From Adiantum capillus-veneris (lineage: Eukaryota; Streptophyta; Polypodiopsida; Polypodiales; Pteridaceae), in NCBI GenBank assembly GCA_014529385.2, contig CM043942.1:5174501-5238500 (forward strand): a stretch of 64,000 nucleotides of DNA. Reading direction: 5' to 3'. Each line of letters opens with the position of its first letter. Within the stretch, counting starts at the first letter, position 1. Positions 42,753 through 53,930 of the stretch are shown in pieces. The notes under the pieces were generated by a model. The model did no database searches. It had not been told where the DNA came from and saw nothing but the letters and a program-made list of their open reading frames with translations. A program made the translations under genes and the position numbers.

Positions 42753-44770
42753 GCCATGGATCCTAGCACATATCGCACTATCATGATTGATCTTATACTG
42801 GCCAAACTATATGGCGCGGTTTTAGAGGAGGAGCTCAGTTCTCTAGCAGAGGGAGAGGGCATGAGGAAACAAGGATAGGCAGGCTTCCGCCCAGCTTTCT
42901 CTACTATTGATCATATCTTCACCCTTCGTTGTCTGATCGACCAGACACGAGATTATATTGCTGCTTCGTGGACTTCCGCAAAGCATTTGACATAGTACCT
43001 AGAGAGAGACTTTTCAGACGCTTGGCTGCGCTTGGGATTGGAGAGGAGATGACATGGGGGATCTATGCATTGTATGAGCATGTATCTGGCAGAGTGAGAT
43101 GCCCGGGTGGATTATCTGACACCCTTGTGAGCACCATTGGTGTGAAACAAGGTTGCTCTCTATCACGTACACTCTTTGGTCTATACATTGACGAGATTGT
43201 AGACTTCATCTTGCACAGGGGTGGAGAGGGTGTGGATATTGCAGGGACTACTGTACACATACTCTTATATGCAGATGATATTGTCCTGATGTCAGAGACG
43301 GCAAAGGGACTACAGCTACATTTGCAGGCCCTGGATGATTTCTGCTCACAGAGAGGACTCACGGTGAACCTTGGCAAGACCAAGGTTCTCATATTTCATA
43401 CATCGACTCAGATTCGCCAACAGAGTAGATTTACAGTAGCTGGAGGGGATATAGAGGTGACAGGCTCATATGTATATCTGGGGGTTACATTCACCGCAGC
43501 ATCAGGGACCTTCTCCATGACACACGCAACCAGAGATAGACTTACCAGAGGATACGCATCACTAGCTATGATGGAGAGACAGTGCCACCAGGCCCACTTC
43601 CAGGAGCCCCGGACGAAGGGGTGGCTCTTTGACACACTGGTCACACCTGCACTCATGTATGCCTTGGCCATTTGGGGACCGGGACTGGCAGACTCAGTAT
43701 GGACACAGATAGAGAGGCCACAGATTATTATGATCTCCACGATGATTCGCAGCAAGCCATCAGTTCCACACGACATTATTAGAGTTGAGCTGGCTGCACC
43801 ACCGATGTTGGTAGAGGCACTCTTTCAGACTGTTTGCCTTCTTCACAGATTCAAAGATATGGATCCAGATAGGATCTCTCATAGAGCCTTCATTGCATCT
43901 AGAGAGATGGCACAGGCAGGGGACACTAGCTCATGGTATGCCCAAACAGGAGATTGGCTAGCTCAGCACGGTTTTGATATCGATAGACTACCACCACTCC
44001 AGTATGACACCTAGGCCCCGACCTATTCTCTCTCACGCTCTGAGAGGAATAGGGTCATCAGACAGGAGATATGGCATACATACATTCAGAGGACATGGCG
44101 CAGGCCCACAGACACCCTACCTCCTAAAATGCTATATTACTATGAGCATTTTCTGAGGTTTTCAGAGCAGGGACTCATTGAGATTCCATTATACATGCAG
44201 GAGTACATGCCACACCGACTTCGGGTCAGCATTGGCCAGCTACGAGTGTCATCACATCAGCTAGAGATTGAGAGTGGCAGAGCCAGAGGCATACCACGAG
44301 AGGCGCATACATGCTGGATCTGCCAGACAGAGGTGGAGAGTGAGGAGCATTTTGTCATGAGATGCCCAGCATATACAGAGCTGAGAGAGAGAGATGGCAT
44401 TGGAGACTCATTACAGCAGCATATGATAGGCCGAGAACAGAGGAGGTTTGGCCAGTTCTTGATTGCGGCTTTAGAGGTTCGAGAGCAGTTGTTACAGCCA
44501 CGCCAGAGTCAGGATAGCAGGACACAGACTACCATCACACAGTTCTTCCGACGAGCAGGGCCAGACCCCCCCACACTACCTACACAGAGCAGAGGGCTTA
44601 CCCTTCAACAGGAAGAGTCTCAGAGGGCACGTCGGAGACCGAGGCTCCCAGGATACAGGACACATGGGTATCACCAGAGGGAGATCTCGAGGATACTAGC
44701 TCTACACCATCAGTATCTAGAGCAGAGTCATGTACCAGCACCAAGGGATCCAGCATCTAGAGATACCTGA
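42753..44770 (+). pseudogene. LINE-3 ORF2p, part 2: RT and CCHC finger
   Basis: After the LTR, coding resumes at MDPSTYRTIMIDL. TAG near 42877 follows MRKQG, and a frameshift near 42945 leads to the long frame 42929-44014 with LYCCFVDFRKAFD, GVKQGCSLSRTLFGLYIDE and catalytic YADD (near 43271). TAG at 44012-44014 ends it after RLPPLQYDT. The frame 44129-44770 has RVSSHQLEIESGR, the CCHC finger CWICQTEVESEEHFVMRC and QTTITQFF, a PIP-box match. The protein ends at 44770. Confidence 0.85.
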
Positions 44771-45079
44771 GCAGGCCACCACCGATGTACCACATTCTCT
44801 ACCCTACATATGTTGCTTGTTTTTAGATACTCTCCCTATCATCTCATGGTTGTATCACCTTGCAACCCCTAGTTGAGCCTCATGATGCGTGAGCACACCT
44901 CAACACGAGGACCCACACTATACATTGTACACCACATGCACCACCCTACCACACCCTTTTGCATAGTATAGGCTCATTTCAGTTTGTACCTTTTTTTTAA
45001 TTTTCCGATGCCTAGAGCATCAACACATGTATATGATATTGTCTCATGGGTCGAGTTCGGCCTTTCGAAGACGTTAATA

Positions 45080-45082
<3 letters not shown>

Positions 45083-45160
<78 letters not shown>
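45083..45160. repeat. (CT)39 microsatellite ending LINE-3
   Basis: Thirty-nine CT units follow AATAAAG at the LINE-3 3' end, with no poly(A). The leader of the next LINE (LINE-1c) may start at its other side. Confidence 0.95.
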
Positions 45161-45162
<2 letters not shown>

Positions 45163-45570
45163 GCAAGTCCTCACAACGTGCAAGTATTGGCATGACACTG
45201 TGCAAGTGCTGCTGTCCTCGCCCCATAAATCATACGACGGGCTTACAACATTTGTCATAAGTTTATTGCCGTACAGTTATTACCTTACGAACTCCTAAAT
45301 TCAGTCTGCGCTTGCCTTCGAGGTGTGAACACGCAGCAAGTTGCTGCTGCTATAGCATGTGTGGTAGTATCTGCTTGCGCTGGACTTTTTGTACGAGTGC
45401 ACACCTTGTGAACAAGTAGGTTGTTATTGGTGTGAGCAGACTCTCACCGTTGTGTGCTTTGCAAGTCTAGCAGGTAACCAACTCAGTCGCCCAGGTGGCT
45501 TGCGGGGGCTGTTACGACGGAGGTCATGAGCGCTTCACCAGCTTGCAAGTCCCGTACGAAGGCAACCTTC

Positions 45571-46458
45571 ATGCTTACAAACAAGCGGATAACACAAGTG
45601 GAAAGGGAGATGAAGGAATGGAAAGCAGAGATGGAAGGATGGTGGAAGGAGAAGGCAAACCTTCTTCAAATGTTCCTGAACTAAGGCACGCAGTGGAAGA
45701 AGAAGAAAGAGGACCTGCACGCAGAGATACAAGCTCTTAAGGTGCATTCACAAGCACTCAAAGAAGAGGTCTCAGCCCTCAAGTGAGAGCTTGCTGATAG
45801 AGCAAGCAATGGACTAGAGGAAGGTGAATTCCAACCCTCGGTGATAGAGGAAATCAAGGTCATCAAGGAACAGGTACTGATGATCAAAGAGGAAGAGAAA
45901 CAGAATGTGGCAAAGACGTCTTCGTGGGTGGATGTGATCACGACGATACAGAAGAAGGCGGATGAGTCCGAGAAATGAATAGAATTCGCTAAGAAAGGGA
46001 AAGTGAAAGAAACCACATCTATCCCCACTCCTACAATCATCAATATGACTTCAGAAGAAGAGCAGCAAAGGAAGACTAGAGTTTTGCATGTACGAGTAAC
46101 CGGTCTAAAAGACCGAGATGATGTGGAAGGGGAAGTCAAAGAAATTCTCCGCATCATGGGTAACGAGGCTACTCATACAAAGGCATGGAGGGTAGGGAAG
46201 AAGACACAAGGAAATGGGGAGACTTCAAAGGAGAGAGCTCTAATCATGCATTTCCCATCCATGGAGGCAAAGAAGGACTTCTTGAAGAGGCATCCTACAC
46301 TAAAGAAAACGGGCATATTTCTTGGAGATGACGTCACACTCTCAAAACTTGCTCATATGAAAGAAGTTATGCACGAGATAATGATAGCTCGAGAGAAGGG
46401 GAAAGTGGCCTTCTACAGGGATGGACGAGTGGTTGTTCTAGAGAGGCGCCCCGCATGA
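45571..46458 (+). pseudogene. LINE-1c ORF1p: coiled coil and RRM-like domain
   Basis: From ATG at 45571 (MLTNKRITQVEREMKEWKAE) the frame is strongly helical and charged, with stops TAA at 45680-45682, TGA near 45784 and TGA near 45976, all in the same frame. The RRM-like half 46003-46458 is intact: RVLHVRVTGLKDRDD, AWRVGKK, RALIMHFPSME, FLGDDVTLSKLAHM. It ends with TGA followed by TGG. Unlike LINE-1a and 1b, ORF2 is two bases out of register here. Confidence 0.8.
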
Positions 46459-46471
46459 TGGCGCAAGACCT

Positions 46472-46703
46472 GTGGGACCACACTCAGTGGCTACATGGAA
46501 TTGTAACGGATCTTTGCGCCTTGATGTAGGGGCCTTTGAGGATAGTTTCACAGGGAGGGACATCATTTTCTACTCTGAGACGCATCAGGCCCCGGGGCAG
46601 TCCATGCCAGATGTGAGCGGATACAGATGGGAGACAGCTTGCAGACAGGAGAGTCGGAGACTCGATCAAAGCACAGAGGACGAGGTTCAGGAGTGGCAGA
46701 CTT
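46472..46703 (+). pseudogene. LINE-1c ORF2p endonuclease, first part
   Basis: VATWNCNGSLRLDVGAFEDS and SETHQAPGQ mark the APE N-terminus. The frame shifts after WETACR and is interrupted at 46703 by the poly(A) end of LINE-2c. The last 15 bases (AGGAGTGGCAGACTT, 46689-46703) are the target duplicate. Confidence 0.82.
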
Positions 46704-46760
46704 TTTTTTTTTTTCCGAGAAAAAGATCCTTCTATTAGTTAATGAAAACTGCCCATAGGG

Positions 46761-47984
46761 CTACATCCACCTCTGCAGGAGAGGGCTACAACAAGCATGA
46801 TGGGGAGACTCTCCCAATGAAAAAACAGCAGGGCCAGGGCGCCAGAGTCGAAGGAAAGCCTCTCGGCGCTCCCGCATGCGGCCGGAGCTGCCCTGTAGTC
46901 CCTCAAGCTGTCCTCTGAGAGTATGGATCAGCTCTAGCCAAAAGTCACGAACAGTCTCTGCTGGTGGCACAGGGCGAGCCTCAAAGATGCGGAAACAGCG
47001 GGCCCGCCAGATGAACCAGAGAGCTAAGCCGCTGATGAGCTCCCAACACTCCTCCCTCTCACTGCTCCACTCCTGTGGAGTAAGATCTGTAACAGGCCGG
47101 AGTGTAGGTCGCCCCCCCTGTATCACTATCATCCTGCTGGTGGAAGATAGCTCAAACTGAAGTGCCGGGCCCGTGAGGGTGGACCAAGCTGCTGCCCCCC
47201 AAGTGTACTGTCGAGCCGTGGAGAGGGCAGGCATCAGCCGAAGAACTCGTAGCCACACCTGCTGGGCCGAGGGACAATCCCAAAGACAGTGACGCTGACT
47301 CTCCACCAACTGGTCACAGGCTGTACATGCGGCCGAGAGACCACTATGCACAAGCCAGCTCCCAACTGCTGTGGCTCTGTGTGCAACCAACCACTCGAAC
47401 AAAGTGACGCTTCTCGGCTGTCTGGAGTCCCACAGCCTCTGCCAAAAAGCTGCCAAGAACTCAACTGTGAGGCCCTCCTCCTGCCAATGACGTGCTGCAG
47501 CGGAGCGGGCCTCTCTCTGCGCTGCAAGTATATGACGTCCTAGCCGAATAGTGTACTGAAAGAAAGGGACTCCTGGGCGGTCTGCAGAAGAGAAGGGGTC
47601 CCTCCATAGCCACTCACCAGGATCCCACTGCACTCGTGCCAATGGACAGCACTCCCAAGCCCATAGCCTCCAGTGCCCTGTCTCAAGAGCTGCTGGGTCA
47701 GGGTCTATGACGCAAGTCCTCCCACAGATGCCCACAACACGGATCCTCGGGAAGCAGCACTCCGCTACTTGCGGGGCCTCTACTGCAACTCGTTGTAATC
47801 GTCCCCCACCCTGAAGCTCGAAGAACAGGGCTGGGACAGTCTCTGAACAGGCCCTGACTGAGATGAGAACCTCCAGTCGTGTGAAGGCTCCCATCCATCG
47901 GGGTGCTACTGGCTCGAGAGGTGTGAGCCACTCAGCGGGAACTGACTCTGAGATGTCCTGACACATGCTCTGAACCCCTCTCAT
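46761..47984 (-). pseudogene. LINE-2c ORF2p, C-terminal region with CCHC finger
   Basis: An open frame of 407 codons on the minus strand covers the region after RT: VQSMCQDISESVPAEWL, MGAFTRLEVLISVRACSETV, TLFEWLVAHRATAVGSWLV and the finger CTACDQLVESQRHCLWDC. It ends PHHACCSPLLQRWM. It aligns with the decayed LINE-2a region 26790-27715. The gene is a fragment: endonuclease and RT are missing by truncation, and upstream coding is interrupted by the TIR element. Confidence 0.82.
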
Positions 47985-48009
47985 GCCCTGTAGCTGGACA
48001 GCCTGTACC

Positions 48010-48182
48010 CATAGTTACCCGGAACGGGAAATCAGAACGGGGAACGGGGAATGGAAACATGCATGAAATGCCATTCCCTGTTTCGAATACTCACGTTTGA
48101 AACACGGAACGGGGATTCGGAACGGGAAATTGGGATGGGAACGAGGAACAGGGACCTGAAAATGGCCATTCCTTGTTACTTG
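48010..48182. mobile_element. 173-bp TIR element with 9-bp TSD, nested in LINE-2c
   Basis: The direct repeats GCCTGTACC at 48001-48009 and 48183-48191 flank it exactly. The termini are imperfect inverted repeats: CATAGTTACCCGGAACGG and, on the other strand, CAAGTAACAAGGAATGG. The interior is rich in CGGAACGGGGAAT-like repeats. A 9-bp duplication fits Mutator-like elements, while CA...TG ends would also suit hAT (usually 8 bp). No coding capacity. Confidence 0.8.
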
Positions 48183-48287
48183 GCCTGTACCTCCTCTGAC
48201 AGACCTATGAACTCTAGCCAGTCACCTAGAGAGCGCGCTGGACCTGCTGCCATGGGACCCCAAGAAACATGGAGGAGTGGCAGACTT

Positions 48288-48985
48288 ATTCATGGAGTAG
48301 CTACAACCTCTGATACATATAGCTCGAAGGGATGAGCACACTAGGTACATGTGGGTGAGACTGAAGGCAAAGACAGGCAGATACCTCTACATCGCTATTT
48401 ACTATTTCCCTCCTAGTACGTCAATATATGGATCACCTAGAGAACAGTCCCCCTTCTCTATGTTGGATGATGATATATGGGAGTTTTCCAGGGATGGTGA
48501 CATTATTATCTTGGGGGGATTTGATGCTAGGACTCAGACAGTATTCTATGATACCTCAGAGGAGTTGATGCAGGAGCTTGATATTACAAAAATGGGCCTG
48601 TCTAGATTATTACAGGATGTATAGCACACTAAGTATGGCAGATACTTGATTGATATGGGGACTGCACATGGATTGGCCATTTTGAATGGCCTACAGAGAT
48701 TCCCTACAGCAGGTGGTTTTACATGCTTTCCACATCGGGATGGCGCAAGTACAGTGGATTATGTTATGGCTCCGCCAGGAGACCCATTCCTTCCTTTCAG
48801 AATTTCATGGTGGGAACTAGGCTGGTTGGGATAGCAGTCAATCATGCTATCTTGTCTTTCACTCTATCGTTCCAGTTCAGCATAGCTCCACTAGGAGAGG
48901 TCTCCACACATACTCGGTATACCTTCACGAGGGAGACGGATCCCATGTACACTGATGAGATATACAGGCAGTCATACTCATATAG
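48288..48985 (+). pseudogene. LINE-1c ORF2p endonuclease, second part
   Basis: Coding resumes after LINE-2c and reads ARRDEHTRYMWVRLKAKTGR, IAIYYFPPSTSIYG, ILGGFDARTQTVFYD (GDFNAR has decayed to GGFDAR) and GLAILNGLQRFPTAGGFTCF. TAG near 48622 and a frameshift near 48790 break it. The match ends at about 48970. Confidence 0.82.
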
Positions 48986-49290
48986 TCACCCTTGTGCCAA
49001 CACAATGTCATAGCAAGACAGAAGCATCACTTCAAAAACTATCTGCTCATGGTATTTATCAATCAAGAAGGAAAATCTCGACACCATTGTTGTGCAGTTC
49101 AAAGTAGACCCACCAACCAACTCAATAGTCGAAGGGTTTTCAATTTGCTTAGTGCGAAGGTTAAGTCTCTGAACCATAATTGTGCCCGCAAAGTTAGTGG
49201 AGCAGCCGTGGTCAATCAGAAGATTGACATGTTTACCATGAACGTTGCACAATACTGTGAACACTTGAGAATTCAAGGACAAGGACTTCC
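48986..49290 (-). pseudogene. Ty3/gypsy aspartic protease fragment
   Basis: The minus-strand frame reads VFTVLCNVHGKHVNLLIDHG, CSTNFAGTIMVQRLNL and SCYDIVLAQG, which is the layout of a gypsy protease. The catalytic Asp-Ser/Thr-Gly is replaced by DHG, so it would be inactive. It starts where LINE-1c stops, with no other gypsy domains next to it. It is not the Gypsy-B protease, which has DSGSMHDVI. Confidence 0.6.
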
Positions 49291-49708
49291 AACCCCATAA
49301 CTACAACTTGGCTATTGGTTGAAGACACGAGAACAGCAATCACTTAAATAAAATTATTGAATGATAGATGTGTTTGCCCTTTGTCATGCTACACAGGAGT
49401 AACCTCCGACGTAGAGGATCCGAGTTCTTGTTTCTTTGAGAGTTTACATTGTAGGCCACTTTGAGCATTTGAACCGACAATGGTTGCCATGCCAAATCAC
49501 ACATAAGTGGTCCATCTGTGATCAGAAGGCCGATTGATGTCGAGCAGTCTCGGTGCACCTCGCAAAAAACTCTGTCCACGCTCGTAGACATCACAACCAT
49601 GAGCTCGACCAGGGTCCTAATCGTACGGAGGAAAATTACGATTGAAAAAATCTCCAAAAACGTTGAGAACAAAGAGCAGAAGCATGTTGATACCTCTATT
49701 GCTGGTGA

Positions 49709-49795
49709 GTTTGATAGCTATGGGATTGTTGTCAATTGAGGAAAGGACGAATCCCATGTTTGATAACTATGGGATTGTTGTCAATTGAGGAAAAG
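49709..49795. repeat. Tandem duplication, 49-bp period
   Basis: GTTTGATAGCTATGGGATTG and the following bases recur once, 49 bp downstream, with few changes over about 36 bp. Confidence 0.85.
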
Positions 49796-50120
49796 GACAA
49801 ATATCAAATTGCAGATTGGGCCCCTAAAAGTTGATTGCTGATTATGCTAATGTTGTTGTTGTGGCCAAGTTGAACAGCCATGATCCAGTCCTCATTGATT
49901 AGTGTATAGCCCAGCTACAGTGCCGGTAGTCTCTAAAGTGAAGAGAAGTGTCAGCATATGGGCATTGTTGTGTCCCTGGTCGAGACCCGTTTGGACAAGG
50001 CGACCACTTTGGCGCATTGTGAACGAGCGACGGCCAAGCCATCAGTGTGGCCTAGTACCTACAAGGTCTACCTCATCTGCTCAGCACCTGTAGGAGAAAT
50101 TTTATCATTGTATATATCAG

Positions 50121-50225
50121 TCTAGAGATATCAGTTGGGACTATTTGTATTTATATGTATCTGGTCTATATGTATCTAGAGATATCAGTTGGGACTATTT
50201 GTATCTATATGTATCTGGTCTATCA
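50121..50225. repeat. Tandem duplication, 54-bp period
   Basis: TCTAGAGATATCAGTTGGGA and the following bases occur at 50121 and again at 50175, nearly identical over the whole unit. Confidence 0.88.
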
Positions 50226-51616
50226 TTGAGTCTAGCGAGAAAGGACATGTGAGTTGTTTTGCATTGCCAAGGCCCCGACTGCATTGGATGCGTATTAGTA
50301 ATTTACGCCTACATTATCTAGATTTGTGAAGAGGAGAAATCATATCTTGAAAAGATTCCACCAGCAATGTCATGTATGTCATTGATAGAAAAGGAGTTGA
50401 AACGCAAAACAAGTATCTTATGGGAAAGGACATCTATAATGTTTTGCATTGGCAAGGTAGAAATCACCGAAGGTGTAATATTATACAGCAGGGTAGTCAA
50501 TTTCCTTACCACGTGCTCTTCAATAATAAGATACTTTTAATAAACTTTGTAAACGATAAGACCAACAGACCAGACTTTTGTAGCTTGTCAACATCTCCAT
50601 GAATGACGCTTCCTGTTTAGCACACAAAATAAATTTGTAAAAGAAACAAATTTCGAAAGGGGATGGAAGAATTTGAGAGCAATACCACCCACCCCTTGGT
50701 AGAGTAACTTGTCGCTTGCCTTGGACTGTATGTCAGCCATTGCCTTCAAAACCCCAAAGTCCATGAACTGGAGGTACCTTAACCAAGAGAAGAAAAACTT
50801 CTTGTATAGGGCTAATCGCGAAACAAACTCCATAATCAGCACAATGCGGCATTGCAAATCGATGCAAAATAAATTTAAATCAAATAAATATCAAAGGTAT
50901 TACATCGGTCAAAATATTTTGACAAATCTGAAACCAGGAGACAAATTTCTCAAAACAATCAACAACCAAGATATTTACCTTCAACTGAAGCCCTCGCTTA
51001 CGGTTCCTTTCAGAACCCTCATGCACCTGTCACCAACCCTCTTGTTCTTTGAGCTAAGACTAGCTTCCAAAGATGGATACCACCCACTCCACCCGCTATT
51101 TGATCCATTCCTTGAGCCTTTTCCTCTCTTTCCCACCTTACCCTTTCAACTTTTCCATACACCTATGTGGCGGCAAACAAGAGTTGGTATTTCCTTGACA
51201 CGTTGTCACTAACTAATGATGTGCCAGATGGCTAATGCAGCCAACTGCAAATGTGGCAATATTCAATTCAACAGCTTTGCCTGAATTGCTAAGTGCCATC
51301 TTTATCTCAACTCGGATGTTTTTTGGCGATATGCTCTTGTGTAATGTGAATGTCTTTTAGCAACTTGCTTTTATAAGTTCCAACAGCTATACAAATGGGC
51401 CTAGAATAACAGTTTTGGCACAAATACAAAGAAGTTGTATTCTCGGAGTTTTAAAAATCTGCTGTGACTATTTAACGATGAGTAAACAAAGAGATACCAC
51501 CAAGGGCGGCTACTATAGGTTATGACATTTCTCCGAGAAGAAATCTGCCCCTCTTTTCTATGTAGGCAAACGTGTATTGTTTTGAAGTTGTTTCCAGCTG
51601 CTCCATATATCGTGGT

Positions 51617-52106
51617 TGTCACGTGCACATATAACCCTATGTGCATGTGAACAAGCTGTAACTCTTATTTCTAGGGTTTAGGATAACCTAGGAAGTGTTG
51701 TGGCACCCTTGTGAGCCTATACACAAGATGTGCATGTCCAAGCACTTTACAGTAGTTGCATACCCTCTGATTGCACATGAACAAGGCTAGGTGTAGACAC
51801 CGGGGAGTGTTCCCATACAGTTGCATTAGTACCACGCCTAGCTAGTTACCTCATACGAAGCACCTCTTATTAAGGGTTTTTAAACCCATCACTAAGTGAC
51901 ATTTAGCTAGTAATTACATGATCATGGGGTGCCTTTCTACTGTTTGACCTAGCTTTCAAGGGCTATATAAGCAGCCCTTGGCTCCCATTTGCAGAATAAG
52001 TTCAGTACCCAATCCACGGTAGCAGCACCCACAGTACCCAGTACCACAGCACCCACAGTACCTCCCATCAATCACCAACAACAAATCCCAGTCCTAGCGT
52101 TTTCAG
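51617..52106 (+). repeat. LTR-B, plus-strand partial copy
   Basis: Starts TGTCACGTGCACATATAACC and aligns with the first part of LTR-B at 57430, with a TATA box at 51964. No polypurine tract precedes it, so it is a 5' or solo LTR. It ends at about 52106, where an inverted LTR-B begins. Confidence 0.7.
51964..51970 (+). promoter_or_regulatory. TATA box in LTR-B
   Basis: GCTATATAAGCAGCCC is a good plant TATA context about 350 bp into the LTR, where the U3/R border would be expected. Confidence 0.55.
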
Positions 52107-52353
52107 AGTCCCACGCGCTGTCGGAAACTGGGTTCATGCGATGGAAAGTGCTCATGTTGTGTACTGGATCATGATGTTAATGCTATGGGTTGTGCAATCA
52201 TAGGGTATGCAGCTACTCTAAGTGCCTGGACATGCACGGCCTGTGTACAGACTCACAACGTTGCCAAAACATTTCCCAGGCTACCTAAACCCTAGAAGTA
52301 GGAATAGCTTGTCCACACGCACATCGGGTTAGATGTACACGAGACATCTGTCA
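52107..52353 (-). repeat. LTR-B, minus-strand partial copy, tail to tail with the previous one
   Basis: On the minus strand it starts TGACAGATGTCTCGTGTACA, with a short extra segment relative to other copies, and runs to about 52107, where it meets the plus-strand LTR-B. The purine tract GAAAAGGGGGGGA (52354-52366) precedes it, as for a 3' LTR. Confidence 0.72.
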
Positions 52354-53930
52354 TCCCCCCCTTTTCAAGGTGAGGTACTGGTACCAAGTTGTATGGCTTC
52401 CGTTAAGTCCGCCAACAACTCCTGGGATCTTGCGAAGAACTCTTCGCCAACCCACTCTGAGGCATGGGTCGTGCGATACTTGAACTTCATGAAGGTCTGC
52501 AATGCTTGCTTCTTTGGGCCACGTCGAAAGCGACATAGAATAATCTCCTGCAGCTCCTAATGCTCGAACTTCGTCTATGATCTTGGGTTCATCGTCTTTA
52601 GAAATCTCCGCTAAGGAATATTCCTGAAACCACTTGAAACACAAAACCATAAACATATCCGTTCCATGTAGAGTGACTAGAAAAACACTATTCTTTCTAA
52701 ATGACTGTGCATACAATGCAGATGAACAAAGTGACAGAGTGTCAAACCGTTCACCAAATACTTGTCAAAAGAGTTATCTTATCTTGACGTGTCGTCCTAA
52801 AGCTATCAACTGTGGCAAATCACAACGGAAATGCCAATGCTTGATGGACAATCGTGCTCGTGCTTTTTCTGTGACTGTGTGATGCCAAGGAATGAACACG
52901 CAAAAGCGACTGATAAAACGGACAATCATGAGACAATGCGAATTCTTTGAATGCAAACTCTTCATCTTTTCTAGAGTGATCTACATACATCCATGCTCAT
53001 CCGTAAGTGAATCATGTGCATCGTGCAATACGGCATGCCTATGAAAAGGGAACACATAAAGACAGTGACAAAAATACAAGAGACCCTCACGAATGAGAAA
53101 CTCGAACAATGCATACTAACTAATCATGCTTAACACAAAATACTTCCTGAATGGGTTCTTTGGACCTCGACTCGAGAGCCAAGATCGGTCTTGGCGTGAC
53201 TGATCGTATCTGCAATGAGGTTAGCTATACTAGAAACACAATCATACAAACCACCAAATTGCTCACAAGACTAGAACCATCTAGCTTGATGGTCACCCCA
53301 AGGAGTACTCGGTACAAACTAGAGCAACTTAAAGACTTGATGATCCTTTCGAACAATCACAATTCTATCATGCAAAAAATGTGTGTCGTGCTTCGGAGAA
53401 GACATGATAGCAAGAGAGTTCTTTTCATGCAACGACTCATGCTTTTCTAAATTGTGGGACTGTGTACTGAGAGAAACAATCATATTACGTGTTTTATCCT
53501 CTTTCAAAACATGAGAGTGAGACACTAATGGCAAAGATGGAATGTTCTTATCATAGCGAAGGACCACGGCAGGTGCTCCTTCAACTGCGAGAGAGAGAGA
53601 GAGTGTTTTCTTTCCAATCAATGCGTGGATTATAACCTTTAAACCAATTGATGCCAAAACTCAAATGACATCCTTTGAGAGAAGAAACCACAAATCTACG
53701 ACGAAACCCGCCATTTTTAATTACCACGGTCACATCAGGACATTCATGCGTAAAAGAAGAGTGCATGCCAGGAGCAAAACCAGAGATCACAATGAGATCT
53801 ATTGGAATAGCCTTCTAAACGTGCGCTCTTCACGAGAGTCGCTAATCACATCATGCATACTACCCGAATCAAACAAGATCACAATGCGTTGTCGTGCAGC
53901 TCCGCTTCCATGATGAGAAAAAGAGCAGAA
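52354..53930 (-). mobile_element. Gypsy-B1: minus-strand internal region lacking RT
   Basis: On the minus strand this runs from protease (about 53581-53913; active site FDSGSMHDVI, then GMHSSFTHECPDVTVV and FGINWFKGYNPRIDW) into a linker (LPLVSHSHVLKEDKTRNMIV, SSPKHDTHFLHD). It then reads a segment like the RNase H-integrase border (about 53040-53320), ends in the polypurine tract and LTR-B. No RT or RNase H catalytic motifs lie between protease and linker. The same junction is found in Gypsy-B2, so it is a family trait. Confidence 0.72.

Larger units (their letters stand above)
39476..45082 (+). mobile_element. LINE-3: diverged relative of LINE-1, 5'-truncated, split by a solo LTR
   Basis: It has the same layout as LINE-1 (ORF1 C-terminus, APE, RT, CCHC finger, (CT)n tail) but clearly diverged protein sequence. 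ORF1 is truncated at about 39476 and no CT tract is seen there. A solo LTR-A (41344-42752) interrupts the RT. The 3' end reads GTCTCATGGGTCGAGTTCGG, then CCTTTCGAAGACGTTAATAA, then AG(CT)n. Several stops and a frameshift make it inactive. Confidence 0.85.
46704..48272 (-). mobile_element. LINE-2c: 5'-truncated LINE with poly(A) tail and 15-bp TSD
   Basis: This minus-strand fragment holds the C-terminal part of LINE-2 ORF2 and a short 3' UTR. It ends in a run of A residues (13 T on the plus strand, 46702-46714). The flanking repeats AGGAGTGGCAGACTT at 46689-46703 and 48273-48287 are identical. The 5' end is truncated within ORF2. It carries a 173-bp TIR element at 48010-48182. The poly(A) tail and ordinary TSD contrast with the CT-tailed LINE-1 group. 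Confidence 0.9.
45161..48985 (+). mobile_element. LINE-1c: LINE with decayed ORF1 and endonuclease, 3' lost
   Basis: A possible 5' UTR (45161 to about 45570) starts right after a CT tract. It is followed by ORF1 (45571-46458) and the endonuclease part of ORF2 (46472-46700 and 48288 to about 48970). LINE-2c is inserted in the endonuclease. The match ends after the endonuclease at RETDPMYTDEIY; a minus-strand gypsy protease fragment follows, so RT and the 3' end are missing. The assignment of 45161-45570 as 5' UTR is inference. Confidence 0.75.
49291..51616. other. No gene identified; two short tandem duplications
   Basis: Mostly AT-rich sequence without recognisable coding. A 49-bp period duplication is at 49709-49795 and a 54-bp period duplication at 50121-50225. 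A minus-strand stretch near 50700-50770 reads FMDFGVLKAMADIQSKASDK and could be an exon, but no clear splice pair supports it. Confidence 0.35.

Noticed and set aside
46484-46669. Minus-strand frame within LINE-1c
   Set aside because: It is a shadow of the endonuclease coding on the plus strand.
50700-50800. Minus-strand FMDFGVLKAMADIQ segment as an exon
   Set aside because: An AG and a GT exist nearby, but no polypyrimidine tract or second exon was found, so evidence is too weak to annotate.
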